Assembly: GCF_011682235.2 (NCBI RefSeq)
Contig: NZ_CP076718.1
Coordinates: 3,954,400 to 4,018,399 of the forward strand
Reading direction: 5' to 3'
Length of the DNA stretch: 64,000 nucleotides
DNA from: Rhodocaloribacter litoris
GTDB taxonomy: Bacteria > Bacteroidota > Rhodothermia > Rhodothermales > ISCAR-4553
The notes below the pieces were generated by a model. It made no database searches and was not told the DNA's origin. It saw nothing but the letters and a program-made list of their open reading frames with translations. Positions 27,801 to 36,485 of this stretch are shown here, piece after piece (position 1 is the first letter of the stretch; every line of letters begins with the position of its first letter). Both the position numbers and the translations under genes were made by a program.

Positions 27801-30706
27801 ATGGGGATGTGGAGCCGCCGGGCCCGGCCCGCCTCGGTGTCCAGGCGTTGCCGGCCGTGGGACTCCTCGGTGCGCTCGGTACGCCAGCGCAGCCGCCCGT
27901 CGAAGCCCACCTCGCGCACGCTGTGCCACTGCTGCCGGATCACCTCCACGGTGAGCCCTCGGGCCGCCACGGGACGCCCCGCCGGGTCGACCGTCGCCAC
28001 GTCCACCGTGATTTCACGGGTGCGGGACAGGTCGAGAAACGTGGTGGCGGGCTTGAGGCCGATGTAGAAAAGGCCGGGGTGCAGCGGCACGACGGTGCGG
28101 GCGGAGAGCTCCTGCCGGGCCGGATCCGTAACGGTGGCTTCGAAGACGAGGTCGGCGCCGGTGCCCGACGCCCGGCCGGGCAGCGGCAGTCGGACGTGCA
28201 GCCGGCCCTCCTCGTCGAGAAGGGTATCGCCCCGGGCCAGGATCTCGTGCGGGTTGTCTTCGCCCGGCACGCCGAAACGGTAGCCCGGCAGGCCGGGCGG
28301 GGTGTAGGTTCCCGGGGTGCGGGTGAGGGTGTAACGGACCGGCTGGCCGCCCATCGCGGCGCCGAAGAGGTAGCGGCCCGCGATGCGTCCTTCGAAGAAG
28401 TCGCCCGCCACGTAGGCCGGTGCGGCCGCCCGGGCATCGACGCTGAAGGTGGCCGTGCGGAAGGCGTCGACGCGGAAGTGGCCCCGTGCGATGTCGCTGC
28501 GCTCGGAAGGCGATGGCACATCGCCAAAGGGGCGGCCGGCGGCGCTGGTGTCGCTGGCGTAGGCCACACGGACGGTGTAGGCGCCAAGGGCCGCACCGGT
28601 GGGGACGGTCCAGGAGAGGTCGAACGTGCCGAGGGCGCCGGGCTGCAGGCGGCGGTCGAGCAACCGCTCGTCTCGCGGGCTCTCGATGAAGAGACGGATG
28701 CTGTCGGTGACCGGCTTCCAGTCGCCGTCGGTGCGGGTGCGCAAAATGCCCTTGAGGTGGACCGTCTCGCCGGTCCGGTAGAGCCCCCGGTCCGAGAAGA
28801 TGCTGCCGGCGTCGGTGCGTTCCTCGGGCCACCAGGCGTAGTCGACGTCGAAGCGGTAGGGCTCAAGGCCGTCGCCGGCGACGCTGGTCGTGAAGGCCAC
28901 GTCGGAGCCGTGTTCGACGATCACGTACTGGACGGGGCTTTCATACGGGCTGGGTTTGCGCAGGCCGAGGCGGGCCCAGCCGGGGGTGATGACCTGCCCC
29001 TGGGCATCGGTGGTGCCTTCCCAGACGATCCGGTTCGCGGCATTGCGGATCGTGACGCGGGCCCCCGGCACCGGCCGGGCCGTGGCCAGTTCGGTGACGA
29101 AGATCAGGTTCTGGAACGGGCTGAACTTGGCCGTCACGCCAAGCCGGGTGACCTGGGCCAGGGCGCGGAACGAACGGGCCTCGCCCCGCGCGTGCCCGCC
29201 AGCCGACCGCGGCATCTGGAGGTGGACGGCCACGATCCCGGTGCTGTCCCCCCCCGCAGGGGCGGCGATGAGGTGGGGAGACAGCGGCAGCGGTACCACG
29301 GTGGGGCGGCTACGGGCGGCGGGAAAGGCGATCCGCTCGGTGGCCGGCACCGCCGGCGGCGCTTCCATGCCCGCGGGCAGGTCCCCGTAGTAGTGCAGCG
29401 GGTCGTAGACCCGGAGGTGTGGCACGATCTCGTCGGGCGCGAGCCGGCGCATCCCGACGCGGGCCTCGCCGATGCCCGTGACGCGGACGGGCAGGGCGGG
29501 CCGCTCGCTCGCCTCGATGAGGAGCAGGCCTTCCGGCATGCGAAGCGACGGTGCGTAGGCCCGGGTCCGGAAGGTCGCCTCGGCGTGCTCCAGCGTCTGG
29601 CCGAAAGTGTCGGTGAGCCCTTCGATGCGCAGCCGGTAGCGGGTCTCCGGCGCCCACATGGGCGGAAGCGGGTGGACCGTGCTGACCCGGTCGTCCTGGG
29701 CTTCGATGCCCGGCGGCCATTCGACGGCCGGGGTGATGGTGAGCGCCCGGCGCAGATCCCCGAACCGGACAGGGTTGGAGAACGTGAGGGTGAGGCCCCG
29801 GGCGGGGTCGAAAGCCTCGTCCCGCTCCTGCCCCGTCACGCTGACTTCGCGCAGTTCGAGCGGGCCATAGGTGGAGAAGCGCAGGCGCGTCGTCTCGGCC
29901 ATCCCGAGCGGGCCGGCGGCCGAGGGGAGGCCGGCCGCCAGCACGACCTCGTAGGCCGTGGCGGGTTCGAGCGGGGCCTCCGGCACGAGCACGAGCGTCG
30001 TGCTGTCTTCGCCGGCGTGGAGCGTCACGGGCACCGGGCGCCGGGGAGATTGCCGTTCCAGCCGTACGAACTCCGCCGCGCGCGCCACATCGACGGGCTG
30101 GTTGAAGGTCAGTCGCAGGGGCCGGGCCGGGTCGACGTGCCGGGCCCCGTCGGCGGGCACGGACGCGTTCAGCCGGGGACGGGGCGTCTCGAAGGTCCAG
30201 GTGAAAGACGGGTCGAGTACCTCGCCGTCGAGGGCCTGCAGCCCGGCAGCCACGACGACCCGGAAGGCGGTGGCCGCCGGCAGCGGCACCGCCGGCTCGA
30301 AGACGAGCGTCTGCGTGCCGGACCACCGGAGCGTGCCGGGAACGGCGGGCTCCAGCACCAGCGCTTCCGGCGGCACCTCGGGAGCTGCCCCGAGCGGCAC
30401 CATCGGACGGCTGAACGTCACGGCGACGACCGTCTCGTCGCTCAGCGCCGCCATCGTTCCGTAGGGCGTGGCACTCAGCGGGCGAAGCGGGCCGTCCAGC
30501 TCCGGAATGAAGGCCGCCTGGCCCGGGGCCGTCTCCAGCGGAATACTCTCGGCGGCAAACACGACCGGGTACGGCGGAGGCCGTTGCTCCGGACCACAGC
30601 CGGCCACCTGCAACACCATACCCAGAAGCAGGAGCACGAACGGCAGGCCGTGCAGGCCACGGGTGCGTGAGGCGATGTGAGGCTGAGGGGTCACGGCATT
30701 GGCCAT
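24887..30706 (-). CDS. Bacterial alpha-2-macroglobulin family lipoprotein
   Basis: A 1939-residue protease trap. A lipoprotein signal peptide ends at VAGC (Cys37), so it is lipid-anchored and probably periplasmic. An Ig-like N-terminal series follows (FTFETP-like repeats, about 70-450), then the macroglobulin domains. The thioester motif is YGCLEQ (Cys near 1434), the CLEQ variant used by the E. coli homologue. The bait region and thioester domain let such proteins trap attacking proteases. ATG 30706 is chosen because it places the signal peptide at the N-terminus; the frame extends to 30952. The usual partner pbpC is not in the window. A 1980-codon open frame on the opposite strand is a high-GC shadow. 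Confidence 0.93.
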   Translation of the reverse strand: MANAVTPQPHIASRTRGLHGLPFVLLLLGMVLQVAGCGPEQRPPPYPVVFAAESIPLETAPGQAAFIPELDGPLRPLSATPYGTMAALSDETVVAVTFSRPMVPLGAAPEVPPEALVLEPAVPGTLRWSGTQTLVFEPAVPLPAATAFRVVVAAGLQALDGEVLDPSFTWTFETPRPRLNASVPADGARHVDPARPLRLTFNQPVDVARAAEFVRLERQSPRRPVPVTLHAGEDSTTLVLVPEAPLEPATAYEVVLAAGLPSAAGPLGMAETTRLRFSTYGPLELREVSVTGQERDEAFDPARGLTLTFSNPVRFGDLRRALTITPAVEWPPGIEAQDDRVSTVHPLPPMWAPETRYRLRIEGLTDTFGQTLEHAEATFRTRAYAPSLRMPEGLLLIEASERPALPVRVTGIGEARVGMRRLAPDEIVPHLRVYDPLHYYGDLPAGMEAPPAVPATERIAFPAARSRPTVVPLPLSPHLIAAPAGGDSTGIVAVHLQMPRSAGGHARGEARSFRALAQVTRLGVTAKFSPFQNLIFVTELATARPVPGARVTIRNAANRIVWEGTTDAQGQVITPGWARLGLRKPSPYESPVQYVIVEHGSDVAFTTSVAGDGLEPYRFDVDYAWWPEERTDAGSIFSDRGLYRTGETVHLKGILRTRTDGDWKPVTDSIRLFIESPRDERLLDRRLQPGALGTFDLSWTVPTGAALGAYTVRVAYASDTSAAGRPFGDVPSPSERSDIARGHFRVDAFRTATFSVDARAAAPAYVAGDFFEGRIAGRYLFGAAMGGQPVRYTLTRTPGTYTPPGLPGYRFGVPGEDNPHEILARGDTLLDEEGRLHVRLPLPGRASGTGADLVFEATVTDPARQELSARTVVPLHPGLFYIGLKPATTFLDLSRTREITVDVATVDPAGRPVAARGLTVEVIRQQWHSVREVGFDGRLRWRTERTEESHGRQRLDTEAGRARRLHIPIQQGGSYVIRATGTDMRGNPIRSEAYFYATGAGYVAWARTDDDRIELIPERPVYRPGETARFLVQSPYESATALITVERDGILSSRVETLVGSAPQISVPLTEAHLPNVYVSVILLQGRTAAPSAAADVGAPGFKIGYAGIRVDPGVRRLAVELEPEAADFRPGEEVTVTIRVRDAAGRGVPAEVTFAAVDAGVLNLIGYRLPDPFEAFYGPRPLKVITTETRAHLVRQRSYGQKAEDMGGGGGEADYMLRQDFRPLAHWAPALRTDRNGRAEVTFTLPQSLTTFRLMATAVAEGNRFGAGTRDVLVSQPLVLQPALPRFARRGDTFEAGVLVSNRTDEDGTVTVSARASGLTLTGPATHQLPLAAGETKEVRFTWAVEQVGTAQLTFEAVMGRERDALRWPLPVRLPLTRETTATFTSTEGEAREAVRLPSNMLPGLGRFTVRLSGTALVGLDGASRFLFEYPYGCLEQRTSRIRPLLLADNLLTAFDLNALDGNRASEIRKWLSLLNDYWTGEGFSLWPGGAHPAPYVSAYVVLALAEARSAGFDVPRDLTAAAVAALERQVRNRSDRPAYYDPVVWNDVRAFMLYTLARHDRFLEDETYTLAETLLRDPRSSVEGQSLLLRTVVRANSRVLSQLRPRLLDRIKSRIRLEGGQAYFSVPQDPAWRWIFASDARATAYGMTALIEADPSEDTRQLAERMIRYLMNRRGPGHWATTQDNAAVVEALATYFASFEKNRPDFIAEARVAGQPLIREMFEGRSFKVASAEMGLDELPPGNPAPVEIKKIGTGRLYYSLMLETYRDVPLPARDNGLRLARTIQRLDRQGRPVGRPMTSGEERITLQAGDLVRVTLRLTSPADRHYVVVDDALPAGLEALNAAFETTDRTAIRNTGTERWWGSFNHAEIHDDRVLLFADYLQRGEHTYTYVARATTPGTFVHPPVRGEMMYEPSVNGHSPTGTLVVQPPPPETARR

Positions 30707-30893
30707 GGATAACGAGAACGCAGGCCTCCGGGGCTGGCCGGCATCGTCCCGGATACAGGGGGCGCCTTCCGGTTCCGGAGACCGAAAAAACACCGGTTGC
30801 TCCGCCTGCACCGCGAAGACGTTCGTATGGAGACGCAGACCGTATCCGGGTGGACCGGTCAGGTCCGCGAAGGTTTCGTGACGTTTCCAGAAC

Positions 30894-30933
30894 GAAAAAT
30901 AAAAGAGTCCGGCACCCACTGCAGGCCGGACCC
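30894..30933 (-). terminator. Intrinsic terminator after the dihaem cytochrome gene
   Basis: On the minus strand GTCCGGC and GCCGGAC form a stem around an 11-nt loop, followed directly by CTTTTATTTTT. It ends about 20 bp after the cytochrome stop codon and would separate that gene from the alpha-2-macroglobulin gene. In the 249-bp gap that follows I see no clear promoter. Confidence 0.78.
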
Positions 30934-30955
30934 TCAAAATTAATGAGAACAAAGC

Positions 30956-31849
30956 TTATCGGTTGGCCACGGGCGCCTCGGTGCGGGGGGGTAGAACCTG
31001 AAGATAACGATAAATCGCTTCCACTTCCTCATCGTACAGATGCGAAAAGTGGGGCCAGGGCATCCAGTGGGGATCGAGGGTGCGCCCGTCCGGCGTGACG
31101 CCGCCACGCAGGGCCGTGGCGAACTGTACCAGGGTCCAGTCCCGGACTACGCCGAGGTCGGGGCCGTACGGCCCGGCGGGGTCCGGGTGGGGGGCGCCAT
31201 GGAGGTCGGCCCCGTGGCAGGCGATGCACAGCGTTCGGGTGCGGTACTGCCCGTAGGCGGTGGTGGGGCCCATCGGCGGCGCCGTCGCCGGGCGCCCGGC
31301 GGGGGAGGTCATGAGCTCGGGCATCGTGAGCGGGTTGAAGGTGGCCACCATCCGGCCGACGAGGCCCAGTTCCGTCGCCGGCAGTTCGTTGTCGACGGGG
31401 GGGAGGGTTTTCAGATAGGCGATCATCGCGCCGAGTTCATCGTCGGCGAGGTGGGTGTACAGGTCGGCCGGCATGATCAGCAGGCCCCGGCCCTGCGGGT
31501 TCACCCCGTGGCGCAGGGCCCGCTCCCAGTCGGCATCGCGGTAGCCGGTGCCGATGCCGCCGCGCCCGGCGGTCAGGTTTGCAGCCACGATCCGGGCAAA
31601 CGGCATCCCGTCGACCAGCACCTTGCCGCCCAGGTCGGGACCGTGGCATTCCGCGCAGGCGTGGGTTCGGACGAGATGGGCACCCCGGGCCCGTGTCGCC
31701 GAATCGGCGCGTACGGGAAGGGGGCTTTCGGCGAAGGTGTACGTTCGGTTGAATTTCATCCCACCCGCAACGTAGGCGAAAGCCCCGAAGAGCAGCAGCA
31801 GGCCTGCCAGGCCGCCGAGAACGATGCCGGTCCATTTCAAAACGCGCAT
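30956..31849 (-). CDS. Membrane-anchored dihaem cytochrome c
   Basis: A 297-residue c-type cytochrome. An N-terminal hydrophobic segment (residues 8-30, LGGLAGLLLLFGAFAYVAGG) serves as signal-anchor. Two haem c sites follow, CAECH (65-69) and CIACH (208-212), each in its own cytochrome c domain with Met-bearing segments (LLIMPAD, HWMPWPHFSHL) that may supply the sixth ligand. It probably shuttles electrons in the periplasm. ATG 31849 is used; upstream residues of the longer frame are Arg/Ser-rich and unlike a cytochrome. A good promoter lies about 165 bp upstream and an intrinsic terminator directly downstream. Confidence 0.88.
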   Translation of the reverse strand: MRVLKWTGIVLGGLAGLLLLFGAFAYVAGGMKFNRTYTFAESPLPVRADSATRARGAHLVRTHACAECHGPDLGGKVLVDGMPFARIVAANLTAGRGGIGTGYRDADWERALRHGVNPQGRGLLIMPADLYTHLADDELGAMIAYLKTLPPVDNELPATELGLVGRMVATFNPLTMPELMTSPAGRPATAPPMGPTTAYGQYRTRTLCIACHGADLHGAPHPDPAGPYGPDLGVVRDWTLVQFATALRGGVTPDGRTLDPHWMPWPHFSHLYDEEVEAIYRYLQVLPPRTEAPVANR

Positions 31850-32012
31850 GGGTGCCTCCCGGGGAAGGTTTCTGGAGGGTTGACGGGTCCGCTGGCCTAC
31901 GGAGCACGTGCGGGGTGAAAGGATCGGCACAGCGGACGAACGGGACCGGCATGGAACAGACAGGATGCCGGATGAGGTGCCGGGTCCGGGAGGCAGGCCG
32001 TCGGACCCTCCG

Positions 32013-32041
32013 AAGGTAAGGCTACCTGCGAACGATGTCAA
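32013..32041 (-). promoter_or_regulatory. Promoter candidate for the dihaem cytochrome gene
   Basis: On the minus strand TTGACA (32041-32036), a 17-bp spacer and TACCTT (32018-32013) followed by CG. This is a perfect -35 hexamer with a reasonable -10. The leader to the start codon would be about 155 nt. Confidence 0.55.
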
Positions 32042-32079
32042 CGCGGGGAACCGCGACGGGAATCAAACGGGAGATGCGC

Positions 32080-32107
32080 TTGAAAAGGTTCTGTTTTTTC
32101 TTATCAT
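32080..32107 (+). promoter_or_regulatory. Promoter candidate for the P460-like lipoprotein gene
   Basis: TTGAAA (32080-32085), a 16-bp T-rich spacer and TATCAT (32102-32107). It points away from the cytochrome promoter at 32013 and leaves a leader of about 90 nt. Confidence 0.42.
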
Positions 32108-32203
32108 AACGTCACGATGTCGCATGGTGCAAAACATCGGGCAAGCCGGATGCCCCGGGGCACCCGGCCGTACAGCTTTCCACCCCGACCTGAGAGGCGT
32201 GAT

Positions 32204-32770
32204 ATGAACCGCATCCCCGCCCTGCCGATCTGCTGCCCGCTCCTGGTTCTGTTCGTCCTGGCCGCCTGCGGTGGCCGGCAGGAGCCTGCGGAGACCCCCG
32301 AGACCCCGGCAACCACCATGGAGACGGCCATGCCGGCGCCGCCGGACACCACGGGCGCCGCCGTGTGGGCCTACCTCCAGGAAGTCGGATACCGGGACAA
32401 CTGGGCACGATGGCCCGGAAAGGGCGAACTCTATGCCGGGCAGGAACCGCACGGTATGCTGCTGACGACCTACCTGAACCCCGCCGCCCGGGAAGCCCTG
32501 ACGGCCCGGGCCGGCACCATGCCGCCCGGCGCCATCATCGTGAAGGAGAACTACATGCCGGACAGCACGCTGGCCGCCGTCACGGTGATGTACAAGGTGG
32601 CGGGCTACAATCCCGCACACAACGACTGGTTCTTCTCGAAGCACCTGCCGGACGGGACGCTCGACCGCTCGCCGGAGGGCATGGCCCTGGAGGGCCGTGT
32701 GCCGGGTTGCCAGAACTGCCACGGAGGCCGTAAGGCCAACGACTACATCTTCACCGGGGCACTGCGTTGA
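32204..32770 (+). CDS. Cytochrome P460-like lipoprotein with a haem-binding site
   Basis: A 188-residue lipoprotein (lipobox LAAC, Cys22) with a Pro/Thr-rich linker to about residue 48. The folded part resembles the cytochrome P460 family: a W-rich entry (NWARWPGKGELYAGQEPHG), a beta-rich core with IIVKENY, and a single haem motif CQNCH near the C-terminus. P460 proteins bind a modified c-type haem and some oxidise hydroxylamine, but many homologues have no known substrate. The gene is divergent from the dihaem cytochrome gene, which suggests the two may form one electron-transfer unit. Confidence 0.72.
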   Translation: MNRIPALPICCPLLVLFVLAACGGRQEPAETPETPATTMETAMPAPPDTTGAAVWAYLQEVGYRDNWARWPGKGELYAGQEPHGMLLTTYLNPAAREALTARAGTMPPGAIIVKENYMPDSTLAAVTVMYKVAGYNPAHNDWFFSKHLPDGTLDRSPEGMALEGRVPGCQNCHGGRKANDYIFTGALR

Positions 32771-32793
32771 GCCGCAGGGGCCGGCCGGGGCGG

Positions 32794-34200
32794 TCAGATC
32801 ACCTTGCGCTTCCACCGGCCCTGCCGGAAGGCCAGCACGCCGAGGACGGCCAGGATCGCCTGGGCGATGGCAATGGCGGCGAAGACCCCGTTCGGCCCCA
32901 TCTCCAGGGGACGTGCCAGGAGGTAAGCCAGCGGGATCTGGATCAGCCAGAAGCACACCAGGTTGATCCAGGTGGGGGTGTCGGTGTCCCCGGCCCCGTT
33001 GAAAGCCTGAACGACGACCATCCCGAACGCCCAGAACACGTAGCTGTAGCTCACGATCCGGAGGCAGGCCGTGCCGTACGGAATCACCGCCGGGTCCGTC
33101 GTGAACAGCATGACGAGGGGCGTGGCGACGAACTGGATCGCCAGGGCCACCAGCCCGAGGAACGCCGTGTTCACGAAGGCGGTGATCCAGACGGCCCGTG
33201 CGGCGCGCTCGGGTTTTTTCGCCCCCAGGTTCTGGCCCACCAGCGTGGCCGCCGCGTTGCCCAGGCCCCACGACGGCAACAGGGCGAAGATGATGACCCG
33301 CACGGCGATGGTATAGCCGGCCACAGCGGCACTTCCGAAGGTGGCGATGATGCGGATCACCCCGAGCCAGCTGGCCGTTCCGATCAGGTATTGCAGGATG
33401 CCGGTGCCCGAGACGCGCAGCAGCCGCCGGATCACCCCCGGATCCGGCCGCAGATGATGCCGCCGGATCCGGATCCGGCTTCGCCCGCGCAGCAGCGCAT
33501 GGCACTGGTAGCCCACCCCGATGCCGCGCCCGACGGCCGTGGCCACCGCCGCCCCGGTGACGCCCAGCTCGGGGAACGGCCCCCAGCCGAAGATGAAGAG
33601 CGGGTCCAGTACGATGTTGAGCACGTTGGCGAGCCAGAGCGCCCGCATCGCCAGGGCGGCGTCGCCGGCGCCCCGGAAGATGGCGTTGATCAGGAAGAGA
33701 AACAGGATCGTCGTATTGGTGCCGAGCAGCACGGCAGTGTAGCCGGTCCCGGCCGCCACGACATGTTCCGTGGCGCCCATGAGCCGGAGCAACTCCGGGG
33801 CATAGCCGATGCCGAGGGCCGCTACCGGAAGCGAGAACACCAGGCTGACGGCCAGGGCCTGTACGGCGGCGGCCGCCGCCCCTTCCGGGTCCCTTTCCCC
33901 GATGCGGCGGGCCACCATCGCGGCCGCCGCCATGCTCAGCCCGATGCCGACGGCGAAGACGAGGATCACCAGCGAGGCCGCCAGGCCCACCGCGGCCACC
34001 GCGTCCGCCCCGAGGCGCCCCACGAAAAAGATGTCGGCCACCTCGAAGACGGCCTGCATGAACATTTCGAGAACCATCGGGACGGACAGGAGCAGGATGG
34101 CCCGCCCCAGGCTGCCCTCGGTGAAATCGTAGGGGACCCCGCGAATGGACGCCCGCAGGTCCGCCCACAGCGAGCGGTTCGACGAGACGGAGGAAGACAT
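32794..34200 (-). CDS. MATE family efflux transporter
   Basis: A 468-residue membrane protein with twelve hydrophobic segments in two homologous halves, typical of MATE (NorM-type) exporters. Each half has the family pattern of a first helix such as RAILLLSVPMVLEMFMQAVFEVADIFFVGRLG, and a GAGDT-containing loop in the second half. These antiporters expel cationic drugs or metabolites in exchange for sodium or protons. Substrate is unknown. A TAGTTTG box sits about 25 bp upstream of the ATG. It is convergent with the P460 gene. Confidence 0.9.
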   Translation of the reverse strand: MSSSVSSNRSLWADLRASIRGVPYDFTEGSLGRAILLLSVPMVLEMFMQAVFEVADIFFVGRLGADAVAAVGLAASLVILVFAVGIGLSMAAAAMVARRIGERDPEGAAAAAVQALAVSLVFSLPVAALGIGYAPELLRLMGATEHVVAAGTGYTAVLLGTNTTILFLFLINAIFRGAGDAALAMRALWLANVLNIVLDPLFIFGWGPFPELGVTGAAVATAVGRGIGVGYQCHALLRGRSRIRIRRHHLRPDPGVIRRLLRVSGTGILQYLIGTASWLGVIRIIATFGSAAVAGYTIAVRVIIFALLPSWGLGNAAATLVGQNLGAKKPERAARAVWITAFVNTAFLGLVALAIQFVATPLVMLFTTDPAVIPYGTACLRIVSYSYVFWAFGMVVVQAFNGAGDTDTPTWINLVCFWLIQIPLAYLLARPLEMGPNGVFAAIAIAQAILAVLGVLAFRQGRWKRKVI

Positions 34201-34674
34201 GGGAACACGATCTGGGTGATGAGGCCGGGCAAACTAAGCCCGACCCGGCGACAGGAGTGTGTCATCCGGACCGCGAACCGGAACCGGGCAGGGGAAGAAG
34301 CCCCGGGCCGGGAACGGTCGATCATGCCGGGGGATAGGCCGGAAACGAACGGCGGCACGGCGGAGCGCATGCGACCGCCGGTTCGGGAACGGAACCTGCC
34401 CGGGCGGCCGCGTAACACCAGCCGTTCAGCAGGCGATCTGCGGTGCTGCGGCGAGGGGCGTGACGAGGAGGTCGTGCGGGCGCATCGGTCGCTTCCTGGC
34501 GGTTGAAGGGAAACAGGGTTTGCCGGCGGACGACCGGCAGTTGAAAAGGTTGCAGAACCTCCGATTTTTTCAAACGGGCCGCCGGCGCACCGTGTGGCTG
34601 GCTGAAGCCCGGCGGGGCGATGAACGGCCGGTGTGGGCAAGCCGAAACATGAATCTTCCAATCCAGTCCGGCAG
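34201..34674. other. Intergenic region between MATE and Ppx genes
   Basis: A 474-bp gap between divergent genes with no open frame that looks real. The one visible element is an imperfect inverted repeat at 34541-34573, beginning TTGAAAAGGTT and ending TTTTTTCAA around GGTTGCAGAACC. It could be a promoter region or an RNA hairpin for the Ppx/GppA gene. Confidence 0.35.
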
Positions 34675-36306
34675 ATGACGCAGCAGGAAACGGCGGGGCA
34701 TGGTATCCGCAGGACGGCACAACCCTCGGATCCGGGCGAAGACGGAGGCCTGCACCCCGTTCGGGTGTGTGTCATCGACCTGGGAACGAACTCGTTCCAC
34801 ACAGTCATCGTCGACGCGTACCCGAACGGGGCCTTCAAGGTGATCGACCGGCTCAAGGACATGGTGCGCCTGGGCGAGGGAGGGCTGGTGGCGCATCGCC
34901 TCACCGGGGAAGCCATGGAACGGGGGGTGCAGGCGCTCCGGCGCATCCGCCTGCTGGCCGAAGGGTGGGGGGTGAGCGAGTATCTGGCCTACGCGACGAG
35001 CGCCATCCGGGAGGCCGAGAACGGCGGCGACTTCATCGCGCGTGTGCAGGCGGAGGTGGGCCTGCACATTCGCCCGATCAGCGGCAACCTGGAGGCCACG
35101 CTCATCTACAAAGGCGTCCGTCGCGCCGTCTCGATGCCGGAGCCGGCCCTGCTGGTCGACATCGGCGGGGGATCGACCGAGTTCATCGTGGGCACGAGCC
35201 GGAAGTTGCACTACGCCGCGAGCCTCAAGCTCGGAGCGGCCCGCATGACGGAACGGTTTCTTCACACCGACCCGGTCGAGAAGCAGGAGTTCAGGGCGTT
35301 GCGGGCCTATTACCGGGAGCAACTGGCGCCCGTCTACGCGGCGGTGCGGGCGCACGGTGCCCGCGAGATCGTCGGATCTTCGGGCACGATGGAAAACCTG
35401 GCGCAGGTCTACCTCCATCTCCAGGGCCTTTCCGGGGCGTCACCGTTTCACGAGGTCTTCGATCCGAAGGCGTTTCGCCAGGTCACGAAGAAGATCATGC
35501 GTTCGACGCGGGCGGAGCGGGCCGCGATGCCGGGCATCGACGAGAAGCGGATCGACCAGATCGTTGCCGGGGCGATGCTCGTCGATGTGTTGCTGAAGGA
35601 CCTGGAGGTCGAGCGGCTACGCCTTTCTCCGAACGCCCTGCGGGAGGGGATGGTGGTCCATTTCATCGAGCAGAACAGCAAGCGCCTGCGCCGCCTGGCC
35701 CCGTTCACCGACGTGCGGCGGCGGAGCGTCTACGAGCTGGGTTTCCGGTTCCGGTGGGAGCAGGAGCATGCGCGCCACGTGGCGGCGCTGGCCCTCGAGC
35801 TGTTCGATGTCTGCCACCCGCTGCATGGGCTGGACGAAGACGCCCGCGAGCTGCTCGAATACGCTGCGCTGCTGCACGACGTCGGCTACCACATCAGCCA
35901 CCGGCGTCATCACAAGCACACCTGTTATCTGATCCGGCATGCCGACCTGCGCGGTTTTCAGCCCGAGGAGGTGGCCGTCATCGCGTGTGTGGCCCGGTAT
36001 CACCGGCGGGCGTTCCCGAAGAAGTCGCACCGGGTGTTCGGGAAGCTCTCGAAGGAGCACCGGCGGCTGGTGCGGCAGCTCGCGGCCCTGCTGCGCCTGG
36101 CCGAGGGGCTCGACCGCAGCCACTTCCAGAACGTGACGCGCCTCGACGCCCGGCTGTTGGACGAGGCGCTGCACCTGCGGCTCGAAACGAAGGCCGATCC
36201 GGAACTCGAGGTCTGGGGGGCCCGGCATGCCGCCGATCTGTTCGAGGCCACGTTCGGGCGGGGGATCGAGGTGACGGCCGCCCGCCTGCCGGAGACGGGG
36301 CCGTAG
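34675..36306 (+). CDS. Ppx/GppA family phosphatase
   Basis: A 543-residue protein of the ASKHA-fold exopolyphosphatase family. It has the P-loop-like start VCVIDLGTNSFHTVIVD, the second phosphate motif LLVDIGGGSTEFIVG and the EATLIYKGV segment. The C-terminal half is an HD-like domain (LLEYAALLHDVGYHIS with HD), as in long Ppx/GppA proteins. The enzyme hydrolyses inorganic polyphosphate and/or pppGpp, linking it to the stringent response. ATG 34675 is used; GTG 34633 would add 14 residues. It is the gene directly before the complex I operon. Confidence 0.9.
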   Translation: MTQQETAGHGIRRTAQPSDPGEDGGLHPVRVCVIDLGTNSFHTVIVDAYPNGAFKVIDRLKDMVRLGEGGLVAHRLTGEAMERGVQALRRIRLLAEGWGVSEYLAYATSAIREAENGGDFIARVQAEVGLHIRPISGNLEATLIYKGVRRAVSMPEPALLVDIGGGSTEFIVGTSRKLHYAASLKLGAARMTERFLHTDPVEKQEFRALRAYYREQLAPVYAAVRAHGAREIVGSSGTMENLAQVYLHLQGLSGASPFHEVFDPKAFRQVTKKIMRSTRAERAAMPGIDEKRIDQIVAGAMLVDVLLKDLEVERLRLSPNALREGMVVHFIEQNSKRLRRLAPFTDVRRRSVYELGFRFRWEQEHARHVAALALELFDVCHPLHGLDEDARELLEYAALLHDVGYHISHRRHHKHTCYLIRHADLRGFQPEEVAVIACVARYHRRAFPKKSHRVFGKLSKEHRRLVRQLAALLRLAEGLDRSHFQNVTRLDARLLDEALHLRLETKADPELEVWGARHAADLFEATFGRGIEVTAARLPETGP

Positions 36307-36349
36307 GGTGGGGGCGGGCGACGTTTCCGCGTCTTTACCGGATCTTTTC

Positions 36350-36379
36350 TTGCCGATGCGGTGCGGGTTGGCTAATTTG
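36350..36379 (+). promoter_or_regulatory. Promoter candidate for the nuoJKLM-nhaD-pcd-nuoN operon
   Basis: TTGCCG (36350-36355), a 17-bp spacer and TAATTTG (36373-36379), resembling the Bacteroidota downstream box. It would start transcription near 36386, about 100 nt before nuoJ. Confidence 0.55.
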
Positions 36380-36485
36380 CGCGCCGTGCGCTTTCCGGCG
36401 ACGTAAGCGGCTGGCCGGACGCGTAGGCGCCTGCAGCCGCCCCGGGTGTGCGCCGTGCCCCCGCCATCTGACCACCACCCCTTCC

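Noticed and set aside
24728-30670. A 1980-codon open frame on the plus strand, opposite the alpha-2-macroglobulin gene
   Set aside because: It is a complement-strand shadow of a high-GC gene. Its composition is dominated by Gly, Ala, Arg and Val, and it has no domain pattern. The minus-strand frame has a lipobox and a thioester motif.
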